DNA of 64,000 nucleotides from Streptomyces sp. NBC_00239 (lineage in GTDB: Bacteria; Actinomycetota; Actinomycetes; Streptomycetales; Streptomycetaceae), in NCBI RefSeq assembly GCF_036194065.1, contig NZ_CP108095.1, forward strand, positions 372,001 through 436,000, written 5' to 3'. Shown here in pieces: positions 43,518 through 51,931 of the stretch. The position numbers and the translations under genes were made by a program. How positions within the stretch are numbered: the stretch's first letter is position 1; every line of letters begins with the position of its first letter. A model generated the notes under the pieces. The model was given only the letters and a program-made list of their open reading frames with translations, was not told the origin of the DNA and ran no database searches.

Positions 43518-45497
43518 TTACCGGCTGTTCGCCGGGTCGGTCCGCTGCCAGGCGGCCTCGCGCAGCAACCGCAGGCCGTTGAGGCCGACGAGGACCGTGG
43601 AGCCCTCGTGGCCGAGGACGCCGAGCGGGAGGGGCAGGTGCCCGGCGAGGTCCCAGATCACCAGGGCGGAGATGAACACCGAAGCGATCACCAGGTTCTG
43701 CACGACCAAGCGCCGGGCCGCGCGGGAGAGGGCAACCGCCCTGGGAACGGCGGCGAGTTCGTCGCGGACGATGACGACGTCCGCGGTCTCCCGAGCGAGG
43801 TCGGAGCCGGCCCGGCCCATGGCAACGCCGGCGTGGGCGGCGGCGAGGGCGGGGGCGTCGTTGACGCCGTCGCCGATGACCAGGACCCGGCGGCCGGCGT
43901 TCTCCTGTTGCCTCACGGCCGCGACCTTGTCCTGGGGCAGTAGCCCGGCGCACACGTCGGTGATGCCCACTTCGCCGGCGAGGCGGGCCGCAGCACGCGG
44001 GTTGTCCCCGGTCAGCAGCACCGGGGCGCTGCCGGTGAGCGCGGCCAGGGCGGTGACGGTGGCGGCGGCGTCCGGCCGCAGGCGGTCGGCGATGCCGAGG
44101 ACCCCGACCGGCAGCCCGTCCCGCTGGACCAGTGCCGCGGTCCGGCCGTCGCTCTCAAGGCTTTCGGCCACCGCCAACGCTCCTGCGAACTCCGCGCGTT
44201 CGCGGGCATCGATCAGCCGGGCGGGTGCGCCGACCGCGACAGCGTGCCCGCCGACGGTGGCCCGCACCCCGATGCCGGGGGTGGAAACGAAGTCCTCGGC
44301 GAGGGGGACGTGGAGGCCGCGTTGGCGGGCGGCCTCCACGATCGCGCGGGCGAGGGGGTGCTCGCTCGGGTGCTCGGCCGCTGCCGCGAGGGCGACCAGA
44401 CCGGGCCCGTCGAGACCGCTGCCGGCGAGGGGCAGGACGTCGACGACCTGAGGGGTGCCTTCGGTCAAAGTGCCCGTCTTGTCCAGTGCCACCGCGTCGA
44501 CCTGGCCCAGGCGCTCCATCACCACAGCCGACTTCACCAGTACGCCGTGGCGGCCGGCGTTGGCGATGGCCGAGAGCAGCGGCGGCATCGTCGCCAGCAC
44601 CACCGCGCACGGAGAGGCAACGATCATGAAGGTCATCGCCCGCAGCAGCGAGCCGGTCAGATCGGCGCCGAAGGCCAACGGGACACCGAAGACCGCGAGG
44701 GTGGCGATCACCATGCCGATGGAGTACCGCTGCTCGATCTTCTCGATGAACAGCTGGGTCGGAGCCTTGGTCCGCGAGGCTTCCTCGACCATGGCGACGA
44801 TGCGGGCGATCACCGAGTCCGAGGCATCCCGCTCGACCTTGACCCGCAGTGCGCCCGTACCGTTCAGCGTGCCCGCGAAGACCTCGTCGCCGACCTCCTT
44901 CAGCACGGGCAGCGGCTCGCCGGTGATGGTGGCCTGGTCGACTTCGCCGGCCCCGGCCAGGACCCGGCCGTCCGCCCCGACTCGCTCACCGGGGCGGATC
45001 AGAATGGTGTCGCCGACCGCCAGGCCCTCGGTGGTGACCGTCTCCTCACTACCGTCGTCGAGCAATCGTGTGGCGGTGGTAGGGGCGAGGTCGAGCAGGC
45101 CGCGCACCGAGTCCGCCGTGCGGGCGGTGGCCAGCGCCTCCAGCGCGCCGGACGTCGAAAAGATGACGATCAGCAGGGCACCGTCCATCACCTGCCCGAT
45201 CGAGGCGGCACCGAGCGCGGCGACGATCATCAGCAGGTCCACATCCAGAGCCTTGCCCCGCAGCGCCTGCAGACCGGCCCAGGCCGGCTCCCAGCCCCCC
45301 GTCACATACGCGACCGCGTACAGCGGCCCCCAGGCCCAGGCCGGCGCCGCCGCCAGTTGCAGCGGGAGGGCGAGCAGGAAGGCCACGGTGGCGGCGGCCG
45401 CCCAGCGGGCCTCGGCCAGGGCGAACACCCGCGTCCGGCGCCGGGGAGGAGCCCCGGCGGAGGCGGCAGCGGGACGGGCAAGGAGAGCGGAAGGCAC
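43518..45497 (-). CDS. P1B-4-type metal-exporting ATPase
   Basis: About 659 residues; the GTG at 45497 has AAGGG at good spacing, and a further GTG lies at 45521. There is no N-terminal metal-binding domain. Core motifs are complete: TGEP, ASPCAVV in the channel helix, DKTGTLTEG (phosphorylated Asp), EHPLA, and GDGVNDAP. The SPC motif plus HEGST near the C-terminus marks subgroup P1B-4 (CtpD/CoaT/PfeT), which exports Co2+, Fe2+ or related ions. Topology has six membrane helices. The divergent ArsR gene and the palindrome between them point to metal-controlled expression. Confidence 0.9.
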   Translation of the reverse strand: MPSALLARPAAASAGAPPRRRTRVFALAEARWAAAATVAFLLALPLQLAAAPAWAWGPLYAVAYVTGGWEPAWAGLQALRGKALDVDLLMIVAALGAASIGQVMDGALLIVIFSTSGALEALATARTADSVRGLLDLAPTTATRLLDDGSEETVTTEGLAVGDTILIRPGERVGADGRVLAGAGEVDQATITGEPLPVLKEVGDEVFAGTLNGTGALRVKVERDASDSVIARIVAMVEEASRTKAPTQLFIEKIEQRYSIGMVIATLAVFGVPLAFGADLTGSLLRAMTFMIVASPCAVVLATMPPLLSAIANAGRHGVLVKSAVVMERLGQVDAVALDKTGTLTEGTPQVVDVLPLAGSGLDGPGLVALAAAAEHPSEHPLARAIVEAARQRGLHVPLAEDFVSTPGIGVRATVGGHAVAVGAPARLIDARERAEFAGALAVAESLESDGRTAALVQRDGLPVGVLGIADRLRPDAAATVTALAALTGSAPVLLTGDNPRAAARLAGEVGITDVCAGLLPQDKVAAVRQQENAGRRVLVIGDGVNDAPALAAAHAGVAMGRAGSDLARETADVVIVRDELAAVPRAVALSRAARRLVVQNLVIASVFISALVIWDLAGHLPLPLGVLGHEGSTVLVGLNGLRLLREAAWQRTDPANSR

Positions 45498-45551
45498 GAC
45501 GAAGAGACCCTTCACTGGCACGGGGAGGGCGGGACCTCACCATACAGGAAT

Positions 45552-45571
45552 ACATGAACAGCTCTTCATGT
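45552..45571. promoter_or_regulatory. ArsR-type operator between ATPase and regulator genes
   Basis: A perfect inverted repeat ACATGAA-CAGCTC-TTCATGT lies 22 bases before the ArsR start and 55 bases before the ATPase start. It resembles CzrA/NmtR operators (ATGAA half-sites) and is well placed to repress both genes. Confidence 0.65.
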
Positions 45572-45592
45572 CTCGCCGGTAGGATGGCACCC

Positions 45593-45958
45593 ATGGGTCA
45601 CGGAGTCGATACGAAGAACGCCGCCACCACCCGCGAGCGCCTGGACGCCGTGGGCGCCTCCGATGTCGCCGCGACGCTCCAGGCCCTGGCCACTCCCTCT
45701 CGGCTGCGCATCCTCGCCCGGCTGCACGAGGGCCCCTGCTCCGTCGGCGATCTCGCCGAGGCCGTGGACATGGAGCAGTCGGCCTGCTCCCATCAGCTGC
45801 GACTGCTGCGCAATCTCGGGCTGGTCACGGGTGAGCGCCGGGGCCGCTCCATCGTCTACGCGTTGTACGACGGGCACGTCGCAGAGCTGCTCGACCAGGC
45901 CCTTTTCCACGTCGAGCACCTGCGCCTCGGCCTGCATGACGCCCCCGCCGAGACGTAG
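45593..45958 (+). CDS. ArsR-family metal sensor (CzrA/NmtR type)
   Basis: A 121-residue winged-helix repressor; ATG at 45593 preferred, with AGGA nine bases upstream. The HTH spans about residues 50-85 (SVGDLAEAV, ACSHQLRLLRNLGLV). Near the C-terminus DGHVAELLDQALFHVEH has the exact alpha-5 ligand pattern D-x-H-x10-H-x2-H of zinc, cobalt or nickel sensors. Metal binding should release DNA and induce the divergent P1B-4 ATPase. Cys residues near the HTH also exist, but the classic alpha-3 CxC site is absent. Confidence 0.9.
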   Translation: MGHGVDTKNAATTRERLDAVGASDVAATLQALATPSRLRILARLHEGPCSVGDLAEAVDMEQSACSHQLRLLRNLGLVTGERRGRSIVYALYDGHVAELLDQALFHVEHLRLGLHDAPAET

Positions 45959-45999
45959 GCCGCATCACGGGACGGGGCGGGCCCGAGCGATGAGGTGAG

Positions 46000-46527
46000 T
46001 CAGCGCGCGGCGCCGCGGGGGACGGCGAAGTCGGCCAGGCGGGCCGTACCCGGCGCGAGCCCGCGCCAGGGGCCGGGGCAGGCCAGCACCGCGATCGCGG
46101 AGGTCGGGAACTTCTCCGCCAAGCGGTCGAGTGCCCCCTCCTCCGCCTCCTCCCCCGCGAGGCTGACGGCGAGATCCGCGAGCCCCGGGTTGTGGCCCAC
46201 CAACAGCAGGGTCCGCACCTCCTCGGGCACCTCGGACACCACGGCCAGCAGCTCCACCGGCTCGGCGCCGTACACGCGCTCGTCGAAGCGCACCGGGACG
46301 TGCCCGCCGAGCTGCTCGGCGGCCAGCGCCCAGGTCTCGCGGGCGCGCCTAGCGGTGGAGCAGATCACCAGTTCGGGCAGGCAGCCGGTGTCGCGGAGCC
46401 AGCGGCCGGCAGCCGGCGCGTCCCGCAGGCCGCGTGGCCCCAGCGGACGTTCATGATCCGCGACGTCCGGCCAGGCGGACTTGGCGTGGCGCAGCAACAC
46501 CAGACGGGCTTCGGCTCTCGTGCTCAC
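46000..46527 (-). CDS. SixA-type histidine phosphatase
   Basis: A 175-residue protein starting with GTG. It has the RHG-family motif as LLRHAKSAW near the start (catalytic His13-like) and LLVGHNPGL with the second His, typical of SixA phosphohistidine phosphatases. Arg (ARRARETW) and Glu (DERVYGAEP) phosphate-pocket residues are present. SixA members remove phosphate from His of phosphotransfer proteins, but related small enzymes act on other phosphates. Confidence 0.85.
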   Translation of the reverse strand: MSTRAEARLVLLRHAKSAWPDVADHERPLGPRGLRDAPAAGRWLRDTGCLPELVICSTARRARETWALAAEQLGGHVPVRFDERVYGAEPVELLAVVSEVPEEVRTLLLVGHNPGLADLAVSLAGEEAEEGALDRLAEKFPTSAIAVLACPGPWRGLAPGTARLADFAVPRGAAR

Positions 46528-46772
46528 GACCTCAGCCTCGCACGTGACCGGGGCGGCGCGATCCGCAACACCCGAACGCCGCGCTCACGCTCGAGCCGAA
46601 GGGGCGGGAACCCTCGGGGCCCGGGACTCGGGACTCGGGACGGGGCTCGGGACTCGGACTCGGCATGCCGTGCGGGCCGCCCCGAACCCGCGGGACAGGT
46701 CTCTCGCCAGCATTCGGCTCCGCTCCACCGCGGCCCGTCCTCGCGGTGGAGGCCGACAGGCCACGTACATAG
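46528..46772. other. Interval with short GGGACTC direct repeats
   Basis: No gene is seen. Around 46620-46655 a GGGACTC/GGGACGG unit repeats several times and could reflect slippage. Confidence 0.35.
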
Positions 46773-46784
46773 TTCGAATTCGAA
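46773..46784. promoter_or_regulatory. TTCGAATTCGAA palindrome upstream of the VOC gene
   Basis: A perfect 12-bp palindrome in an AT-rich patch 58 bases before the VOC start codon. It could be an operator; no nearby regulator is obviously paired with it. Confidence 0.4.
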
Positions 46785-46841
46785 AGGTATGTTGGAGCCG
46801 ACCACCTCGAGCAGCCATTGACCCACCGGGAGCGTCGCCGC

Positions 46842-47342
46842 ATGCCTGTCCGCCGTCTGAACCACGCCGTGCTCTGGATCCGCGATGTCGAACGCTCGGT
46901 CGCGTTCTACACAGACGTCTTCGGATTCCAGGTCGACCACCTGACCCGCGGCCGGGCCGCCTTCCTGAGCGCCCCGGGCAGCCTCAACGACCACGATCTC
47001 GGGCTGTTCGCCATCGGCGCCGACGCGCCGGGGCCGGAACAGGGTCGGGTCGGCCTCTATCACTTGGCGTGGGAGGTCGGCACGCTCGGCGAGCTGGCGG
47101 AGTTGGGCCAAAAGCTCACCGACCTCGGCGCGCTCGTCGGCGCGACGGACCACTTGGTCTCGAAGTCGTTCTACGCCAAGGACCCGGACGGCAACGAGTT
47201 CGAAGTGATGTGGCGCGTCCCGCGCGAGGACTGGCCGACCGAGGACTCGGATCTGCGCTCCGGACCGCTCGACCTGCAGGCCGCGATCACACACTGGGGC
47301 ACCGAGCTCCCGACGGGTTCGGCAGCGGGCTCCGCCACCTGA
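46842..47342 (+). CDS. VOC-superfamily (glyoxalase/dioxygenase-like) protein
   Basis: A 166-residue protein with an ATG at 46842. It has the two beta-alpha-beta modules of the vicinal oxygen chelate fold: LNHAVLWIRDVERSVAFY with His8-like metal ligand at the start, YHLAWEV with a second His, and PDGNEFEVMW with the Glu ligand near the end. The three-ligand set matches ring-cleaving dioxygenases and related metal enzymes. The substrate is unknown. Confidence 0.85.
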   Translation: MPVRRLNHAVLWIRDVERSVAFYTDVFGFQVDHLTRGRAAFLSAPGSLNDHDLGLFAIGADAPGPEQGRVGLYHLAWEVGTLGELAELGQKLTDLGALVGATDHLVSKSFYAKDPDGNEFEVMWRVPREDWPTEDSDLRSGPLDLQAAITHWGTELPTGSAAGSAT

Positions 47343-47747
47343 GGAACACGACCTGTCGGCCGCACCGTCGCAATCGGTGATCGCCTCGGCGGAACGGGCG
47401 CCCGGCCAGCCGGGCCGACGGCGAAAGGGGGCGTCGAAGTCCGTGGTCCCGGTCGCGCCGCCGGTCGATCACGGCGTCGGCCCCTTTCGGTGCGGGCCGG
47501 CCGGGTGGCCGCGGAGGACTGACCCGCCGACCACGCGCCGGTCGATGGCGTCGGAGCGCACCACCGGCACCACCAGCCTCACCATCCGTCACCACGGCCA
47601 CGTGACCTCAGCGTTGGGAAGATCCTTGCGGTCCGACCTCGCAGAACCGGGACAGGGCTTGACCTCAAGTGAGGTTGAGGCTGGAGGCTTCTTCGTATGC
47701 CGCTGGCCGTACGGCGGCGCAGCACTTCACACGTTGGAGGAAGTCTC
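47343..47747. other. Intergenic interval
   Basis: It holds the SoxR-like box described below and no convincing gene; all open frames are Arg/Pro-rich. Confidence 0.4.
47663..47680 (+). promoter_or_regulatory. SoxR/MerR-like box upstream of the DUF6069 gene
   Basis: CCTCAA-GTGAGG-TTGAGG is a 6-bp-arm inverted repeat overlapping a TTGACC -35 element (47659-47664). The arms match the SoxR consensus CCTCAA/TTGAGG, but the centre does not. It lies 68 bases before the start of the gene. Confidence 0.45.
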
Positions 47748-48200
47748 ATGTCGAGCAGTACCGTTCCCCACTCCGACCCCGCTGTGCCCGCCGCACCCTC
47801 GGTCCGCCGTTCCCGCCTCGCCTGGTGGAAGCTGCTGGTCACCGGCGCGGTCGGCGCGGCCGTGGTCAATCTGATCGTTCTCGCCGTCGCCAAGTTGGCC
47901 GATGCCTCGCTCGTCATCGTCGACGGCGGCACCGAGCATCCGATCACGGTCGGGGGCGTCATCGGCGCCTCCGTCGTCCCGCTGGTCGTCGGGACGGGCG
48001 CTGCCTTCTTGATGGCCTTGTGGAAGCCGGTCTTCCTGCGGATCGCGCAGTTCGTGGGCGGTGGGCTGGCACTGTTGTCGACTGCCGGCCCGCTCTCGTC
48101 CGGCGCCGACGGCGGCACCGTCGCAGCCCTGTCCCTCATGCACATCACCCTCGGCGTGGCGGTCGTCACCACCCTGCAGCTCCACCGCCGCCACCGTTGA
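47748..48200 (+). CDS. DUF6069-like membrane protein
   Basis: A 150-residue protein; ATG at 47748 with GGAGGAAG seven bases upstream. It has four hydrophobic segments (about residues 26-50, 65-90, 95-115, 120-140) separated by short polar loops, consistent with the DUF6069 family common in Streptomyces. Function is unknown. It is a single gene, possibly controlled by the box upstream. Confidence 0.7.
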   Translation: MSSSTVPHSDPAVPAAPSVRRSRLAWWKLLVTGAVGAAVVNLIVLAVAKLADASLVIVDGGTEHPITVGGVIGASVVPLVVGTGAAFLMALWKPVFLRIAQFVGGGLALLSTAGPLSSGADGGTVAALSLMHITLGVAVVTTLQLHRRHR

Positions 48201-48422
48201 GCTTGCTGCTACCGGTCTGACCACGAACGACACCCCGAACGTGATCACCCGTACGGGGATTCCGGGGACGCGAACACGGCCTTCGTCTGATCCCGCGCTC
48301 CGGCCAACGAAGCGCACGACCAGTACGAAGGCCGTGGGCGCAGCCGGTAGTCGGCCCCTCGCGATCGTGCCGCTCCTCTCCGGCATCGCTTCCGGGACCC
48401 GAAGATCTTGACCGTGGCCGAA

Positions 48423-49283
48423 TCAGCGCCCGGGGTCCGGGTTCCCCGGCTCCGCGCACAGTCCCGCGAACGCCCGCTCGAAGGCCTGAAGGGGTTCGGG
48501 CGCACGGTCCAGCACCCCGAACACGACCCGCTCGAAGACCCCGTCGAAGCGGCCGGTGAGCAGTTCCCGGAACGCCTCGGCCACGACCGCCGGCTCGTTG
48601 CGGAAGACCCCGCATCCCCAGGCACCCAGCACCAGCCGCCGGTTGCCGTGCAACGCCGCAACCTCCAGGACCAGCTCGGCCCTGCGCGCCAGGGCGCCCG
48701 GGATCTCGTGGGCGCGCTCCGGTTCCTGGCGGCGGATGGTGCCCGCGTTGGGAGCCGGGGAGGTGAGGAATGCCACGCGGAAGGGGGTCTCCAGGAGATG
48801 GCCCCGGTCGTCGCGGAAAACGGGGACCGCGGGCGAGTAGATCACCCGGTCGGTATAGAACGTGCTCTTCCCCGCGCGGTGGATCTCGTAGTAGTCCGGG
48901 GCTTCCAACAGGGTTTCGTACAGGGCCGAGGCGCGGCACAGGGCTTCCTCCTGGGCCTTGGCCCCGCGGACGTAGCCGCCCCCGGGATTGCGGGCCGAGG
49001 CGAAGTTCAGGACGGCGACCCGGGCCTCCCGCGGAGCGTCCTCCGCGAGCCGGCGGGCGGCGACGGTACTGCTCTCGCCCGTGACCTCGAAAGCGGTCTT
49101 CCCCTCCCTGTCGAGGGGCTCTCCATCTGGAATGGCAGGGGTGGGGCCATACGTTCTGGTTCCTGCCTTGGCTTCCGCCAGAGCGGTGGCCAGGGAGACG
49201 TGCCGTCCCGTCCGCGTCCGGTACCCACCGGCCGCAAGGATCGTCGCGTTCTCCCGTGCGATCTCACGCAGTCTGCTGCTCAC
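48423..49283 (-). CDS. Microbial PARG-like (TIGR02452) protein
   Basis: A 286-residue protein starting with GTG. It contains NPGGGYVRGAKAQEEALCR, the GGG-x7-QEE signature of poly(ADP-ribose) glycohydrolase-type macrodomains with the catalytic Glu pair, and the conserved LGAWGCGVFRN loop of the macrodomain fold. Bacterial members remove ADP-ribose polymers or single ADP-ribose from targets. No ADP-ribosyltransferase gene is in the window. Full length and intact residues suggest an active enzyme. Confidence 0.85.
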   Translation of the reverse strand: MSSRLREIARENATILAAGGYRTRTGRHVSLATALAEAKAGTRTYGPTPAIPDGEPLDREGKTAFEVTGESSTVAARRLAEDAPREARVAVLNFASARNPGGGYVRGAKAQEEALCRASALYETLLEAPDYYEIHRAGKSTFYTDRVIYSPAVPVFRDDRGHLLETPFRVAFLTSPAPNAGTIRRQEPERAHEIPGALARRAELVLEVAALHGNRRLVLGAWGCGVFRNEPAVVAEAFRELLTGRFDGVFERVVFGVLDRAPEPLQAFERAFAGLCAEPGNPDPGR

Positions 49284-49469
49284 ACCGCAATCCTCTGGCC
49301 GAGCCCCGCGAACGGCAATGGAATTTGTGCCCCCGCCGCCAGGCCAGCACGCCGGGGCCAGGGGAATCCGCAGGTGCGGTATGTCGGGGGCCCGGCCGGC
49401 GGGTTCGCCGCACGGCCGGGGACGGGGCAGGGCAGGGGCGGGCAGGTAGCCCCCGCCGGGAAGGGCGCA

Positions 49470-50516
49470 TCAGGCTGCCGGAACGTGCGGGGCGGCGTGG
49501 CCCGCGTCCTGCGTCTGCGGTGCCGAGGGGCGTCGCTGCCGGCGCAGCCAGACGTACAGCGCCAGGCAGGGCAGCAGCACACCGCAGACGCTGAGGGCGA
49601 GGAACGCGGTGAAGCTGCTGATGTGGCTGACCAGCCACTCGAAGTTCTGGCCGAAGAAGCCGACCACGAAGGACAGGGGGAGAAACACCGTCGCGACGAT
49701 CGTCAGCCGCTCCATCGTTGCGCTCTGCCTGAGGTTGATCTTGTTCTGCTCGACGGAGATCACCGCGATGTTCGCTTCCAGGACGGTGGTCAGAAGGTCT
49801 CGTTGGGCGGCGACCTCCTCGTTGACCAGCAGCAAGTGGTCGTGCACGTCGCGGAAGTAGGGCAGGAGCCCGGTCGGTGACTTGCCGGGTAGCAGCCGTC
49901 GGGCGACCACGGAGAGCAGCGGGTGCACGGCGCGGTAGAAGTCGGTGGCCTCACGGCGCAGGGAGTAGATCCGCTCGGTGGGGGCGACCGTCCCGGAGAA
50001 CACCGTGGCCTCGATCTGCTCGATGTCGCGTTCGAGCTCCGCCACCACGGGCGCGTAGCTGTCGACGACCTGGTCGAGGATCGCCCACAGCGTCGATGTA
50101 CTGCCGGTCCGCAGCAGTTCGGGTCGGCGTTCGAGTCTGACGCGGGCGCCCGTGAGTTCGCTGGCGATGCCATGGCGAACGGTGATGACGAAGTGCTCGG
50201 CGAGGAAGACACTGATCTCGCCGGTGTCGATCTCCTCGCGCTCGTCGTCGTAGCGCGCGGTGCGCAGGATGATCAGTTCCGTGCCGTCCTCGTATTGCTC
50301 GGCCTTCGGCCGCAGGTGGAAGGCCTGGGCGTCCTCGACGGCGAGTTCGTGCAGTCCGAAGCTCTCGCGCACGCCGGCCAATTCCTCGGGACTTGGTTCG
50401 AACATGCCCAGCCAGACGAATCCGCCCTGCTTGCAATGGGCGGCCGCCTCCTCCAGCGGCATCGGGCCCACGTGCTGTCGGCGCCCGTCTCGATAGTGTG
50501 CGCAGTCGACGATCAC
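49470..50516 (-). CDS. CorA-like divalent metal transporter with GQN variant motif
   Basis: A 348-residue protein; GTG at 50516 with AGGAGG five bases upstream. The N-terminal 250 residues are the cytoplasmic helical domain (IEQIEATVFSG, LLLVNEEVAAQRDLL), and two membrane helices close the protein (VVGFFGQNFEWL, then LSVCGVLLPCLALYVW). The usual GMN selectivity motif is GQN here. CorA relatives form pentameric Mg2+, Co2+ or Zn2+ channels, and GxN changes alter ion selectivity. It may be a zinc or magnesium channel. Confidence 0.85.
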   Translation of the reverse strand: MIVDCAHYRDGRRQHVGPMPLEEAAAHCKQGGFVWLGMFEPSPEELAGVRESFGLHELAVEDAQAFHLRPKAEQYEDGTELIILRTARYDDEREEIDTGEISVFLAEHFVITVRHGIASELTGARVRLERRPELLRTGSTSTLWAILDQVVDSYAPVVAELERDIEQIEATVFSGTVAPTERIYSLRREATDFYRAVHPLLSVVARRLLPGKSPTGLLPYFRDVHDHLLLVNEEVAAQRDLLTTVLEANIAVISVEQNKINLRQSATMERLTIVATVFLPLSFVVGFFGQNFEWLVSHISSFTAFLALSVCGVLLPCLALYVWLRRQRRPSAPQTQDAGHAAPHVPAA

Positions 50517-50927
50517 AGTCTTCCTCCTCGCGTCCGGCTGCCGCGCCGTCTGCTGTCGGCGGCGTAGCGCGCGGCGCACGCCTCGTTGCGATAGATGCTC
50601 CTCCGATCCGGCCGGAATCTTCCGCACGCCGGGCCAGGAGACCGGCACCGGTGGGACGGCCGGCGGGGACGACTCCGCCTGCTGCCTCACCGGTCTCCCG
50701 TTCGCCGAGGCAGGCACGGATCTCGTGCGGATCGTCACCGTTGGCCACCGTGCGGTCCACGGCATCCGTCCAGTGAGGCCGCAGGCCCCGCACACGCCAC
50801 GGCATCGTGCGGGTCGTCCACGTTCACCCAGCTGGTGACGCCGGGTGGCAGCCGGGGAGCGCGAGAGCGGGCCTCCGGGCGCAGTCCGTCGCGCACGCTG
50901 CGCAAGGCGAGCGGGGAGCCCAGGTGA
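50517..50927. other. Gene-poor interval
   Basis: Between the CorA and pyrF genes, both on the minus strand. A minus-strand Cys-rich frame (start near 51018, MDWSGHCCHACGVVAYEIL) overlaps the end of pyrF and extends into this stretch; it has no clear ribosome-binding site and is doubtful. No other feature is visible. Confidence 0.3.
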
Positions 50928-51749
50928 TCAGGGTCTCGACGCCGCGGCCGGGGAGGCAGCAGAGGATCTCGTAGGCGACGACGCCACACGCGTGGCAGCA
51001 GTGGCCTGACCAATCCACTCCGGTGATCGTTCCACGTCTCGCTCCACGTCAAGGTCCAGGTTGGCGCGGACGAGCCGGAAGGCGGCCGTCGGGTCTGCGG
51101 CACGGGTGACCGCCCGGCCCACGACGACATGTGACGCACCGGCGGCAACCGCAGCGCCCGGTGTGCCGGGCCGGGCGTGGTCACCCGGGGTTCCACCGGG
51201 AAGCGTGACTCCCGGAGTGACGATCAAAGTGCCGGCTCCCAGCGCACTGCGCAGGGGCCCGGCTTCCTGCGGCGATGCGATCACGCCGTGGCAGCCGGCG
51301 GCTTCCGCCAGCCGGGCCAGCCGCAGCACCTGCTCCTCGGTGGAGGTTGAGCCGGTGACGCCGATGTCAGTGAGGTCGGAGTTCGTCATGCTGGTGACGA
51401 CGGTCAGAGCCAGCACGCGAAGGCGCGGGAAGTCGCGGGCCGCGGCGACGGCGGCGGACATGATGCCGGTGCCGCCCATACTGTGGACGGTCACCATGGA
51501 GACGCCCAGAGCGCCGGCGGCGCGGACCGCGCCGGCCACAGAGTTCGGGATCTCGAAGAGCTTCAGGTCCAGGAAGACCTCCTTGCCCTTGGCTACGAGG
51601 TGCTCGATCAGGTCCGGCCCGGCCGCCGTGAGCAGCTCCATCCCGACCTTGTAGAAACGACACTCCTCACCAAGCCGGTCGACGACTTCGACAGCCTCTC
51701 GGCGGTTGTCGAAATCCAAGGCAACGATGATCCGGCTGGTCGAGTCCAC
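50928..51749 (-). CDS. pyrF: Orotidine 5'-phosphate decarboxylase-like protein (type 1), altered active site
   Basis: About 273 residues (GTG at 51749 with GGGGGA upstream; GTG at 51767 is an alternative). It is a type 1 OMP decarboxylase barrel: IIVALDFDNR, FYKVGMELLTAAG with the first Lys, FLDLKLFEIPNSV with the Asp/Lys pair, and PGVTLPG/VVGRAVTRA phosphate loops. In the canonical catalytic tetrad the last residue is Asp (DLKxxDI); here it is Glu, and Thr is Ser. Streptomyces normally has a type 2 pyrF in the pyrimidine operon, so this is an extra copy. The last 30 residues look added. Confidence 0.75.
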   Translation of the reverse strand: MDSTSRIIVALDFDNRREAVEVVDRLGEECRFYKVGMELLTAAGPDLIEHLVAKGKEVFLDLKLFEIPNSVAGAVRAAGALGVSMVTVHSMGGTGIMSAAVAAARDFPRLRVLALTVVTSMTNSDLTDIGVTGSTSTEEQVLRLARLAEAAGCHGVIASPQEAGPLRSALGAGTLIVTPGVTLPGGTPGDHARPGTPGAAVAAGASHVVVGRAVTRAADPTAAFRLVRANLDLDVERDVERSPEWIGQATAATRVASSPTRSSAASPAAASRP

Positions 51750-51931
51750 GGCGTCATTGTCCCCCACGCGGCATTGGAGGCGTCAGCGGCCTGCGTCGCG
51801 GCCGACGTCCTCATCGGCAGCCCTGGCCGTCGGGCCCGGGGCATCCATGCGGTCGCAACGTTCGCCCCGCATCCCGCGGTTGCCGGACCACTCGCCCCGC
51901 TGCTCGCGAGCGGTCGTCGTGAGTGCCTGGG

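Noticed and set aside
50824..51018. Cys-rich 64-residue minus-strand frame at the end of pyrF
   Set aside because: Overlaps pyrF, has no good ribosome-binding site; kept only as a note.
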